From positions 192,342 to 256,341 of the forward strand of contig JBBPIR010000002.1 of NCBI GenBank assembly GCA_038040195.1: a DNA stretch of 64,000 bases, given 5' to 3'. Numbering within the stretch: position 1 is the first letter of the stretch; the number at the start of each line of letters is the position of its first letter. The translations under genes were made by a program, and so were the position numbers. Positions 56,963 through 64,000 of this stretch are shown piece after piece. This stretch comes from Chloroflexota bacterium. Lineage in GTDB: Bacteria > Chloroflexota > Limnocylindria > QHBO01. The notes beneath the pieces were generated by a model, which searched no databases, was not told the origin of the DNA, and was given only the letters and a program-made list of their open reading frames with translations.

Positions 56963-57387
56963 TTCGCCACCTCCTCTGGCGCGTTCACGTCCACTTCCTC
57001 GGCGTCCAGCTCGAGCTCATGCACATCCGGTGGCGGCCCCACGTTATCCCCGTCGACCTCGGCCGAGACGCCTTCGTCAGCGCCTCCCGCGGCACTCTTG
57101 CGGGGCTCGAGGACGACGACCAGGTGGCGGAGGATCTCCTCGCTGATGAGCAGGCCGCGCTCGATCTCCCGTACCGCGGCCGGCTCGATGTCGAAATGAA
57201 TGAGGAAATACGAGGCGTCCCGGTGGTGCTGAATGGGATAGGCGAGGCGCCGCTTGCCCCACGGCGAGATCTTGCTCAAGCCGCCACCGGCGTTCACGAT
57301 GGCGCGCGTCACGCGCTCGACGGCCGCCTGAAGCTGGTCGTCCTCCAGGTCGGGCCGGAACAGGAGCATGAGTTCGTATCGGCGCAC
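56959..57387 (-). CDS. rpsF: 30S ribosomal protein bS6 with acidic tail
   Basis: bS6 forms a dimer with bS18. The GTG at 57387, downstream of GAGGAG, gives MRRYELMLLFRPDL, the expected start; the further upstream frame was rejected. Core blocks include WGKRRLAYPIQHHRDASYF and LLISEEILRHLVV. The length is 142 residues; about 45 extra C-terminal residues form an acidic tail rich in Glu, Asp and Val. A hairpin and a TATACT promoter precede it. Confidence 0.95.
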   Translation of the reverse strand: MRRYELMLLFRPDLEDDQLQAAVERVTRAIVNAGGGLSKISPWGKRRLAYPIQHHRDASYFLIHFDIEPAAVREIERGLLISEEILRHLVVVLEPRKSAAGGADEGVSAEVDGDNVGPPPDVHELELDAEEVDVNAPEEVAK

Positions 57388-57463
57388 CGGCCGGATCTCC
57401 TCTCTCTGGGTTTGCGGCACTCGCCCGGGGCGGTGCGGCAGAAAGGGTCTAGAAACACGCCGA

Positions 57464-57494
57464 CCTCCGAAAACGGAGGCGCCGGATCAGTATA
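57464..57494 (-). promoter_or_regulatory. rpsF operon -10 box and leader hairpin
   Basis: TATACT (57489-57494) lies about 100 bases before rpsF. Just downstream a 6-bp stem CCTCCG/CGGAGG closes an all-T tetraloop (57464-57479). It is followed by mixed sequence rather than a T-run, so it is more likely a leader structure than a terminator. A link to bS6:bS18 autoregulation is possible but not shown. Confidence 0.45.
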
Positions 57495-57573
57495 GCCCAG
57501 CCCAGCGGTCCCACGCTGGCGTCCGAGTCGGTCCGCGTCTATCCTGATGCCCCTTTTTGCCAGTGAGGCTCCT

Positions 57574-58773
57574 GTGTCGCGTCGCCCCGTCATCCTGATC
57601 TGCGCCCCGGACGAAGAACTCCGAGCCGCTCTGCGCGCCGCTCTGAGCGCCTCGGACCAGGAGGTTCGGGAGGTCACAACCCCGACCGAGGCGGTCGCGG
57701 TCCTGGGTGGCGGTGGCGTGGACCTCGTGATCGCCGAGGGCCTGATCGCGTCGGGGGCGATTGGCTCGCTCCGCGCGGCGCGTCGGGATGAGAGTGTCCC
57801 GATCCTCGTCGTCGCGCCGCCGGGGGACGTGGAGGCGCGCATCGCCTTCCTGGAGGCGGGAGCGGACGACGTCATCGAGACCGGCTTCGCGCGCCGCGAG
57901 CTGGACTCACGGGTCCGCGCCATGTTGATCCGGGCCGGCGCGGTGGCTCCCGACCCCACGACCCCGGGCACCGGGCAGCTGATCGCGTTCTTCTCGCCCA
58001 AGGGCGGCGTGGGGACGACCGCGCTTGCCGTCAACTGTGCGGCCCTGCTGCCCAGCGGCGGTTCCGGAGAGGTCCCCGGCGCACGCGTGGTTCTCGTCGA
58101 CCTCGACCTCCAATTCGGCCAGGTGGCCACCCACCTCAACCTCACCCCCAAGCTCGACTTCGCCCGCCTTGCCGACGATGACGACGCCCGAACGGATCCC
58201 GAAGCGCTGGCCGGCTACCTCACGCCGCACGGCTCGGGACTCATGGTCCTCGCGTCGCCCACCAGCCCCGACAGCGCGGCCCGGATCAGCGTCGAGGCGG
58301 TCGAGCAGGTCATCGGTACCCTCCGCTCGGTGTTCGACTTCGTGGTCGTGGACTGCGGCACCCGGCTCGATCCCCGCACCATCTGGGTTCTCGAGCAGGC
58401 CCAGGCCAATGTCTTCGTCGTGTTCCCCGAGCTTGGCGCCCTGCGGGCGATGAACGACCTCATCCACTTCCTGGGTGAAGCGGCCATCCTCCAGGGTCGG
58501 ACCCATTTCGTGGTCAACCACGTCGCGGCGCGCGAGCTGCTGAAGACTCGGGATGTCGAGAACCTGCTGCGTTCGCGGCCGACCGCTGAGATCCCTTTCG
58601 CCGACGTTGACATGAGCCGGTCGGTGAACGAGGGCACTCCCATCGTCCTGTCCAAGCCCAGCTCGCCGGTGGGGCTCGCCATTCAGCGCCTGACTGCAGC
58701 ATTGGTGGGGGCCGAGCTGCGCTCCACCTCCAAGCCCAGCAAGGAGCGGCGCCCGCTCTTCAGCCGCGGCTAG
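57574..58773 (+). CDS. CpaE/TadZ-like ATPase with degenerate receiver domain
   Basis: CpaE/TadZ proteins place Flp/Tad pilus machinery at the cell pole. The 399-residue product has an N-terminal receiver-like fold (about 5-115) lacking the phosphoacceptor Asp: the usual DLVLLD strand reads DLVIAEG. A MinD/ParA-type ATPase follows with P-loop FSPKGGVGTT (about 139-149), LVDLDLQFGQVATHLNL and FVVVDCGT. The GTG at 57574 follows GAGG by five bases; an ATG at 57547 has no binding site. No other pilus gene lies in the window, so it is an orphan here. Confidence 0.88.
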   Translation: MSRRPVILICAPDEELRAALRAALSASDQEVREVTTPTEAVAVLGGGGVDLVIAEGLIASGAIGSLRAARRDESVPILVVAPPGDVEARIAFLEAGADDVIETGFARRELDSRVRAMLIRAGAVAPDPTTPGTGQLIAFFSPKGGVGTTALAVNCAALLPSGGSGEVPGARVVLVDLDLQFGQVATHLNLTPKLDFARLADDDDARTDPEALAGYLTPHGSGLMVLASPTSPDSAARISVEAVEQVIGTLRSVFDFVVVDCGTRLDPRTIWVLEQAQANVFVVFPELGALRAMNDLIHFLGEAAILQGRTHFVVNHVAARELLKTRDVENLLRSRPTAEIPFADVDMSRSVNEGTPIVLSKPSSPVGLAIQRLTAALVGAELRSTSKPSKERRPLFSRG

Positions 58774-58874
58774 CGGCCGCCGGGGCTACCTGGCGGCTTC
58801 TTCGGGGTGTAGTGTCCTTCGGGATGGCGCCTTCAGCGCCGGGTCTCCAAGCTCAATGAACGGGAGGTCGAGAG

Positions 58875-58955
58875 ATGCGCGGTGGCGTAGGAATCATCGG
58901 CGTGATCATCATCGTTCTGGTGATCCTCTGGCTGGTCGGCGTCATCAAGCTATGA
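58875..58955 (+). CDS. 26-residue hydrophobic membrane peptide
   Basis: ATG at 58875 follows GGGAGG at good spacing. The product is a short Gly-rich start, one strongly hydrophobic helix (IIGVIIIVLVILWLVGVI) and a Lys-Leu end. It resembles the tiny single-span membrane peptides seen in many bacteria. A small GGCGC/GCGCC hairpin lies about 35 bases upstream. Function unknown. Confidence 0.5.
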   Translation: MRGGVGIIGVIIIVLVILWLVGVIKL

Positions 58956-59098
58956 GGAGCGCCGCGTAGCGTTTGTCGCCGCCACCGCGTCCTAATCGGC
59001 CGGCCGCAAATCAATAGCCCGAAGGGGCCTAATCACTAGATGCCCCGGCCCATGCAAAACACACGCCGGATCACGGTCAACGCGAAGGGATAGTTCAG
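58956..59098. other. Intergenic, no feature supported
   Basis: Short open stretches exist here, including a 17-codon frame at 59040, but none has a ribosome binding site or recognisable product. The frame of the downstream relic is open through this stretch without a start codon. Confidence 0.4.
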
Positions 59099-59296
59099 GA
59101 GTTTTCGGCCGCCCTCGGCAAAGGCCTGAAGGCCGAGAATTCCCGTCTCGACTTTCTCCACCTGAACCTCGGTCACACGCACACCACGCGGGTCGCGGGA
59201 TTGCTCGGCGAGCGCGGATGGGAGCTAGTGTCGCATGCGCTCCTGACGGGCAGGCACGAGTACTGGGCGTTCAAGAGGGAGATCGGCGCCGCCTGA
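59099..59296 (+). pseudogene. 5'-decayed relic with a GWELVS...YWAFKRE C-terminus
   Basis: The plus-strand frame ends in LLGERGWELVSHALLTGRH then EYWAFKREIGAA and a stop at 59294. Small proteins that end with GWELVS and YxFKR motifs (DUF4177-like) are common, but this frame has no ATG, GTG or well-placed TTG near its conserved part and no binding site. It is probably the 3' remainder of such a gene. A 31-residue TTG-started peptide (from 59203) is the only intact reading. Confidence 0.5.
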
Positions 59297-59529
59297 CTAC
59301 CAGAGTCGGCTTCCAACGCCCACCCGGGCTACCGCGGTTCGCCGGACGTCGAATCGCGGGAGGTTCGCCGGGGCGAGGTTTGCGGGACGTGGTATGGATG
59401 CCCGGCTACCGCGGGTCCCGAGAGGTCGGATGACAGGGAAGTCCGCCGGGGCGAACCCCGTGGGCCCAGGTCGAGTGGGACCATCGTGTCGCTGGCCTCG
59501 GGATGGCACGACCGGGTAGTCTGCTTGCG
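59297..59529. repeat. Imperfect direct duplication in non-coding DNA
   Basis: Two stretches of about 60 bases (near 59328-59388 and 59404-59465) share GGCTACCGCGG at the left, AGGT/AAGT in the middle and CCGCCGGGGCGA or CGCCGGGGCGA at the right, with scattered differences between. No gene or promoter is clear. The start of the sugar dehydrogenase gene follows. Confidence 0.35.
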
Positions 59530-61794
59530 ATGGGAAAGATCCCGATCCGCCGCTCCCTCGTCGTCTCCCTCGTCCTGACCAGCAACCTGGTCCTCGCGGC
59601 ACCGGCGGCCGCCGCGACCGTCCCCACGGGCTTTACCGACACCATCGTCGCGAGCGGGATGCCGAACCCAACAGCCATGGCGTTCGCGCCCGATGGCCGG
59701 CTGTTCGTCGCGCAGCAGGGCGGTGCCCTGCGGGTGATCAAGAACGGGTCGCTGCTCGCGACGCCGTTCCTGACCGCGACGGTCAGCTCGTCAGGCGAGC
59801 GCGGGCTGCTGGGCGTCGCCTTCGATCCCGACTTCCCTATCAACCAGTACGTGTACGTCTATTACACGGCGACGACCCCGGCCATCCACAACCGGGTCAG
59901 CCGGTTCACCGCCAACGGTGACGTCGCGGTGCCGGGGAGCGAGATTGTAATCCTCGATCTCCCCAACCTCTCGGCGACGAATCACAACGGAGGTGCGATC
60001 CATTTCGGGCCCGACGGCAAGCTCTACGTCGCCGTCGGCGAGAATGCCGTTTCGTCCAACTCCCAAACCCTGGCCAATACCCTCGGAAAGCTGCTCCGGA
60101 TCAACCGCGACGGCTCGATCCCGACCGACAACCCGTTCTACGGCTCGACCAGCGGCGTCAACCGGTCGATCTGGGCGATAGGCCTTCGGAATCCGTTCAC
60201 ATTCGCGTTCCAGTCGAGCACGGGTCGGTTGTTCATCAACGACGTCGGGGCGGGCACGTGGGAGGAGATCAACGACGGAATCGCGGGCTCGAACTACGGC
60301 TGGCCGGCGTCTGAAGGTCCAACGAGCACGCCGGGGCAGCGCGGGCCCGTCTTCGCTTATGGCCATGGCAATGGCCCGGTTGACGGGTGCGCGATCGCCG
60401 GCGGCGCCTTCTACAACCCCGTCGCCGTCCAGTTCCCGGCGTCCTTCGTCGGGAGCTACTTCTTCGCCGACTTGTGCGCCAACTCGATCTATCGGATCGA
60501 CCCGGCCAACGGCTATGCGATCAGCACCTTCGCGACGGGGATCGACTCGCCGGTCGACCTGCAGGTCGGACCTGACGGCAACCTCTATTACCTCGCCCGC
60601 GGAAGTGGAGGCGTCGTGGGCCGGATCGCCTACCCGACCAGCCCGCCGCCGCCGACAGAGACCACGTTCGTCGCGGTCAGCCCGGTACGGGTGCTGGACA
60701 GCCGGTTCGGGACCGGGCTGTCGGGCGCCTTCGCGGCCGGTGTGCCCCGGTCCTGGCAGGTGGCGGGCGTCGACGGGTTGCCGGCCGATGCGGTGGCGGT
60801 AACCGGCAACGTCACGGTGACCGGCCAGACAGGGGCTGGCTGGGTGACCGTGTCTCCAACTCCCAGCATCAACGCCTCGCCGTCGACGGTGAATGTCCCG
60901 GTCGGCGACACCCGGGCCAACAACGTCACGATCGCGCTCGGGCCCGGCGGCAGCCTGTCGGCCGTATATGCGGCGGCGCCCGGGCGGACGTCCCAACTCA
61001 TCTTCGACGTGACCGGCTACTTCCTCGCCTCGAACGCCGGGGCCACCTACCGGCCGCTCGCGCCGGTCCGCAGCCTCGACACCCGGTTCGGGAACGGGCT
61101 GAGCGGGACGTTCGCGACCGCCGTGCCACGGACCTGGCAGGTCGCCGGCCGCAACGGCATCCCGGCGGGCGCGGTGGCGATCACCGGGAACGTCACCGTC
61201 ACCGGCCAGACGAGCGGCGGCTGGGTGACCGTGACCCCGGACCCGGTCGGCTCGCCAGCCACCTCCACCCTGAATTTCCCGGCCGCCGACACGAGAGCCA
61301 ACGGGCTTACCGTGGCGCTGGGATCGGGCGGGACGCTCAGCGCGGTCTACCACGGGAGTTCGGGCGCGTCGACCCATCTGGTCTTCGACGTGACTGGCTA
61401 CTACCTGGCGGATCTCGCCGGGGCGCGATTTGTGCCGCTCGTCCCGGGCCGCGTGCTCGACAGCCGCTTCATCACCGGACTGGCCGGGCCGTTCGTCTCA
61501 GGGACCCCCAGGGTGCTGACCGTCGTCCCGGGCGGCGCCGTCCCGACAACCGCGGCCGCGATCACCGGCAATCTGACCGTCGTCAACGCGCGCTCGGCGG
61601 GCTGGGTCGCCCTGACCGAGCAGCCGACCGCCAGCCCGGGCAGCACGTCCACCCTGAACTTCCCGGCCGCCGACACGAGAGCCAACGGGATCACCGCGCC
61701 ACTGTCACCAGCTGGCACTGTCGCTCTGATCTATGTCGGGACGAGCGGCACCACCACCGACCTCATCCTCGACGTCACCGGCTACTTCCACTAG
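59530..61794 (+). CDS. Secreted PQQ-type sugar dehydrogenase with three C-terminal repeat domains
   Basis: The 754-residue product has a signal peptide (KIPIRRSLVVSLVLTSNLVL, cleavage near PAAAAT) and a six-bladed beta-propeller of the soluble aldose/glucose dehydrogenase family (about 30-365). Visible marks are GERGLLGVAFDPDF, NHNGGAIHFGPDGKLYVAVG with the general-base His, and TWEEINDGIAGSNYGWP. A PPPP linker leads to three tandem domains of about 125 residues. Each starts with LDSRF or LDTRF, contains ITGNVTVTGQT and ADTRANG-type strands, and ends FDVTGYF. Such repeats are probably surface adhesion or cell-wall modules. No Shine-Dalgarno is visible at 59530; TAGTCT close upstream would fit a leaderless transcript. 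Confidence 0.85.
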   Translation: MGKIPIRRSLVVSLVLTSNLVLAAPAAAATVPTGFTDTIVASGMPNPTAMAFAPDGRLFVAQQGGALRVIKNGSLLATPFLTATVSSSGERGLLGVAFDPDFPINQYVYVYYTATTPAIHNRVSRFTANGDVAVPGSEIVILDLPNLSATNHNGGAIHFGPDGKLYVAVGENAVSSNSQTLANTLGKLLRINRDGSIPTDNPFYGSTSGVNRSIWAIGLRNPFTFAFQSSTGRLFINDVGAGTWEEINDGIAGSNYGWPASEGPTSTPGQRGPVFAYGHGNGPVDGCAIAGGAFYNPVAVQFPASFVGSYFFADLCANSIYRIDPANGYAISTFATGIDSPVDLQVGPDGNLYYLARGSGGVVGRIAYPTSPPPPTETTFVAVSPVRVLDSRFGTGLSGAFAAGVPRSWQVAGVDGLPADAVAVTGNVTVTGQTGAGWVTVSPTPSINASPSTVNVPVGDTRANNVTIALGPGGSLSAVYAAAPGRTSQLIFDVTGYFLASNAGATYRPLAPVRSLDTRFGNGLSGTFATAVPRTWQVAGRNGIPAGAVAITGNVTVTGQTSGGWVTVTPDPVGSPATSTLNFPAADTRANGLTVALGSGGTLSAVYHGSSGASTHLVFDVTGYYLADLAGARFVPLVPGRVLDSRFITGLAGPFVSGTPRVLTVVPGGAVPTTAAAITGNLTVVNARSAGWVALTEQPTASPGSTSTLNFPAADTRANGITAPLSPAGTVALIYVGTSGTTTDLILDVTGYFH
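60662..61794 (+). repeat. Three tandem ~375-bp protein-coding repeats
   Basis: The repeats run about 60662-61040, 61042-61415 and 61421-61794. They share blocks encoding VLDSRFGTGLSG-like, AVAITGNVTVTGQT-like, TLNFPAADTRANG-like and FDVTGYF-like strands. An identical 27-base run (ending GCCGACACGAGAGCCAACGG) occurs in copies two and three, suggesting recent exchange or duplication. Confidence 0.8.
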
Positions 61795-61926
61795 CAAGAT
61801 CGAGGCCCGCTTTACCGTCGCCGGCCAGCCGAGCGAGCCCCGTGCCCTGTTGACCGCCACCGAAGAGGCGAAGATCGCTGCGCTCGTGAAGAAGCCGCGA
61901 GCTAGGCGGCGGCACCTGGCCGAGGC

Positions 61927-62484
61927 CTAACCCAGCCTTGCGATCGCTTCGTCGGTCGATACGACATCGGCGAATTCGTCGTGGAGGCTCGCGAGACTCG
62001 TGCGGTGGATCAGGTCGGCGGGGAAGACCTCTCCGTCCGGTCCTTCCCGATCGAAGGTTGCACACGAATCGCCGACGACCCAAGTCTCGAATCCGAGGTT
62101 GCCCGACATCCTCGCCGTGGTTGACCCACAGTGGTCGGTTGTCAGTGCTGCGATCACGACCGTGGTGGCGCCCGCTGCGCGAAGCCGCTCTTCCAGATCG
62201 GTTCCGATGAATGCGGAGTTGACTCCCTTGGTCAAGACCGGCTCATCCGCCAGCGGCATCGCTTCCGGCTTGAACTCGAACCCGGGGTCACCCTCGTTGA
62301 AGAAGTGCCACTCGGGGTCTGTCTCGCGATGTCGAACATGGATGACCGGCGCGTCCGCGGCCCGCCAAGCTGCGAGCAGCCGCGCGACGTTCCCTTCCGC
62401 GCCGGGGTTGTTCCGCTTTCCCCATACCGGGTCATCGAATGCTCTCTGCATATCGACTATCACTAGGGTCGGTTTCTCGGGCAT
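61927..62484 (-). CDS. Isochorismatase-family cysteine hydrolase
   Basis: The 185-residue product has the catalytic triad of the family: Asp in VIVDMQRAF, Lys in VLTKGVNSAF and Cys in TTDHCGSTTARM. Members hydrolyse amides or isochorismate. The specific substrate cannot be read from the sequence and nicotinamidase-specific metal residues are not evident. The start is ATG at 62484. It converges on the dehydrogenase across a 132-base gap in which I see no gene. Confidence 0.88.
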   Translation of the reverse strand: MPEKPTLVIVDMQRAFDDPVWGKRNNPGAEGNVARLLAAWRAADAPVIHVRHRETDPEWHFFNEGDPGFEFKPEAMPLADEPVLTKGVNSAFIGTDLEERLRAAGATTVVIAALTTDHCGSTTARMSGNLGFETWVVGDSCATFDREGPDGEVFPADLIHRTSLASLHDEFADVVSTDEAIARLG

Positions 62485-62665
62485 GTCGAAACCCTATGCG
62501 TAGGGCGCTGCCGCCGCAATAGCGAGCGGCTTGCTCGGGTCCATTTCCTGACGCTCGGCCGATCCCGCCTGCACGCATCCAGAGCAACGCATGCAGCTCA
62601 GCGAACCGAAGCCCGAACTCGGCGTCGGCCCCGTCCGGGGCTCGTTGCCACGTGACACCTGGGCG
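62485..62665. other. Intergenic gap, no feature supported
   Basis: I see no coding frame with a binding site, no terminator and no clear promoter in these 181 bases. The codon character of the genes on the two sides differs, so a junction between DNA of different origin may lie here. Confidence 0.4.
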
Positions 62666-64000
62666 TCAGCCGATGCGGATCATCTTCTTGTTCACGAACT
62701 CGTCGGCGCCGAAGCGGCCGAGCTCGCGGCCCGAGCCCGAGCGCTTGATGCCGCCGAACGGCAGCTCGGCGCCGTCGGCGAGCACGACGTTCACGAACAC
62801 CATGCCGGCCTCGATGCCGTCGGCGACGCGGAGCGCCTGCTCCTGGTCGGTGGTGTAGACGTACGAGCCCAGGCCGAACGGGGTGTCGTTCGCGATGCGC
62901 ACGGCGTCGGCCTCGTCCTTCGCGCGGTACACCTGCGCGACCGGGCCGAAGAACTCCTCCTTGGAGGCGGGGTTTTCGGGAGTGACATCCGTCAGCACGG
63001 TCGTCTGGAAGAACGCGCCGTCGCGGGTGCCGCCGTGCACGAGCGTCGCGCCGTGCTCGATCGCGCGCTTGACCTGCTCGTCGACGCCCTCGGCGGCCTT
63101 CAGCGAGGACAGCGGGCCGAGCGCCGAGTCGGCCGACGTCGGGTCGGTCGCCTCGATCTCGGCGATCTTCGCGCTGAACTTCTCGAGGAAGGGCTCGTAC
63201 AGTTCGTCGGCGACGATGAAGCGCTTGGCCGCGTTGCAGGACTGGCCGCTGTTGTCGAGGCGGGCGTCGACCGCGTTCTGCACGGTGGCGTCGAGGTCGT
63301 CGGTCGAGAGCAGGATGAAGGGGTCCGAGCCGCCGAGCTCGAGCACGACCTTCTTCAGGTGGCGGCCGGCGATCTCGGCGACCGCGGCGCCGGCGCGCTG
63401 GGAGCCGGTGAGCGAGACGCCCTGCACGCGCGGGTCCGCGATGACCTGCTCGATCTGGTCGTGCGAGGCGTAGATGTTCACGTAGGCGCCGGCCGGGAAG
63501 CCCGCGTCGAGGAAGATCTGCTGCATCGCGGCGGCGGACTCGGGGCACTGCTCGGCGTGCTTGAGCAGGATCGTGTTGCCGATGATGAGGTTCGGGCCGG
63601 CGAAGCGGGCGACCTGGTAGTACGGGAAGTTCCACGGCATGACGCCGAGCAGCACCCCGAGCGACGAGCGGCGGATGACCGCCGAGCCATCGCCCGCGAG
63701 GAGCTGGATCGGCTCGTCCTTCAGGAAGTCCGCCGAGTGGTCGGCGTAGTACTCGTAGATCGCCGCGGCGAAGTCAGCCTCGCCGAGCGCCTGCTTGATC
63801 GGCTTGCCCATCTCGCGCACGATGAGCTCCGCCAGCTCCTGGCGGCGCTCGGTGTGCAGTTCGCTGACGCGGCGGATGAGGGCCGCGCGCTCCTCGACCG
63901 TGGTCGACTTCGACCAGGTGCGGTGCGCCTCGTCGGCTGCGGCGATCGCGGCCTCGAGCTCGGCGTCGGTGATGGTGTCGTAGGTCTTGACCGTCTCGCC
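62666..64000 (-). CDS. NAD(P)-dependent succinate-semialdehyde dehydrogenase-like ALDH (5' end outside window)
   Basis: The frame is open to the right edge, so the N-terminus is missing. Aldehyde dehydrogenase hallmarks are present: GVMPWNFPYY, SLTGSQRAGAAVAEIAG, the catalytic Glu in VLELGGSDPFIL, the catalytic Cys in NSGQSCNAAKRF, EEFFGPVAQVY and LPFGGIKRSGSGRELG. The NSGQSC and GIKRSGSGRELG forms fit the succinate-semialdehyde dehydrogenase group. Nearly every third codon position is G or C and the style is like that of Microbacteriaceae, unlike the neighbouring gene. Horizontal transfer or an assembly join is possible. Confidence 0.9.
   Translation of the reverse strand, partial: GETVKTYDTITDAELEAAIAAADEAHRTWSKSTTVEERAALIRRVSELHTERRQELAELIVREMGKPIKQALGEADFAAAIYEYYADHSADFLKDEPIQLLAGDGSAVIRRSSLGVLLGVMPWNFPYYQVARFAGPNLIIGNTILLKHAEQCPESAAAMQQIFLDAGFPAGAYVNIYASHDQIEQVIADPRVQGVSLTGSQRAGAAVAEIAGRHLKKVVLELGGSDPFILLSTDDLDATVQNAVDARLDNSGQSCNAAKRFIVADELYEPFLEKFSAKIAEIEATDPTSADSALGPLSSLKAAEGVDEQVKRAIEHGATLVHGGTRDGAFFQTTVLTDVTPENPASKEEFFGPVAQVYRAKDEADAVRIANDTPFGLGSYVYTTDQEQALRVADGIEAGMVFVNVVLADGAELPFGGIKRSGSGRELGRFGADEFVNKKMIRIG

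Noticed and set aside
61733-61930. 65-codon plus-strand frame after the sugar dehydrogenase
   Set aside because: It begins out of frame inside the last repeat, has no binding site, and its tail resembles nothing I recognise.

Overview
The window is a GC-rich bacterial chromosome segment made almost entirely of conserved information-processing, envelope and housekeeping genes. Most lie on the minus strand in tightly packed operons with 1-4 base stop/start overlaps. Gene orders such as nusA-ylxR-infB-rbfA-nrnA-truB-ribF-rpsO-pnp, rpsB-tsf-pyrH-frr-uppS-cdsA-dxr-rseP and rpmF-plsX-nusB-acpP-rnc-smc-ftsY-ffh-rpsP-khpA-rimM-trmD-rplS-rnhB-yraN, together with a probable ileS T-box, point to a Gram-positive-type lineage. 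My best guess is a high-GC Chloroflexota bacterium (Limnocylindria-like). That placement is inference from gene content, not from any search.

Layout. 1-638: 3' part of a family 4 uracil-DNA glycosylase. 654-10171: transcription, translation and RNA-processing operon running nusA to pnp, with a strong promoter and a terminator-like attenuator ahead of nusA. 10324-11316: small membrane or secreted proteins of unknown function. 11558-13423: typA. 13556-20303: rpsB-to-rseP operon (translation, isoprenoid, undecaprenyl and phospholipid synthesis, site-2 protease). 20603-21697: a triple-LysM lytic transglycosylase on the plus strand. 21705-38312: a very long minus-strand run from recG to yraN that includes SRP, SMC, ribosomal and tRNA-modification genes. 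38395-38586: rpmB. 38583-43168: dtd, a lipoprotein glycoside hydrolase, rpe, rlmN and a YugP-type peptidase. 43253-52431: fmt, def, priA, gmk, rluD, lspA and ileS. 52555-57387: an unknown membrane protein, ilvE, a cation exchanger and the rpsR-ssb-rpsF operon. 57574-64000: a looser accessory region with an orphan CpaE/TadZ-like ATPase, a tiny membrane peptide, a decayed relic, a secreted PQQ-type sugar dehydrogenase carrying three C-terminal repeats, an isochorismatase-family hydrolase, and an aldehyde dehydrogenase with noticeably different codon character running off the right edge.

The most striking observation is polynucleotide phosphorylase. Between its two RNase PH domains, where the helical linker normally sits, lies a complete-looking DnaQ-like DEDDh 3'-5' exonuclease domain. 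Both the phosphorolytic and the hydrolytic active-site motifs appear intact. This would be a single-chain dual-mechanism RNA or DNA exonuclease.

Control signals visible in the sequence include seven intergenic TATACT -10 boxes that start minus-strand operons, an attenuator in the nusA leader, hairpins between rpsO and pnp, and a T-box-like leader upstream of ileS. No tRNA, rRNA, CRISPR array or intact insertion sequence was seen.
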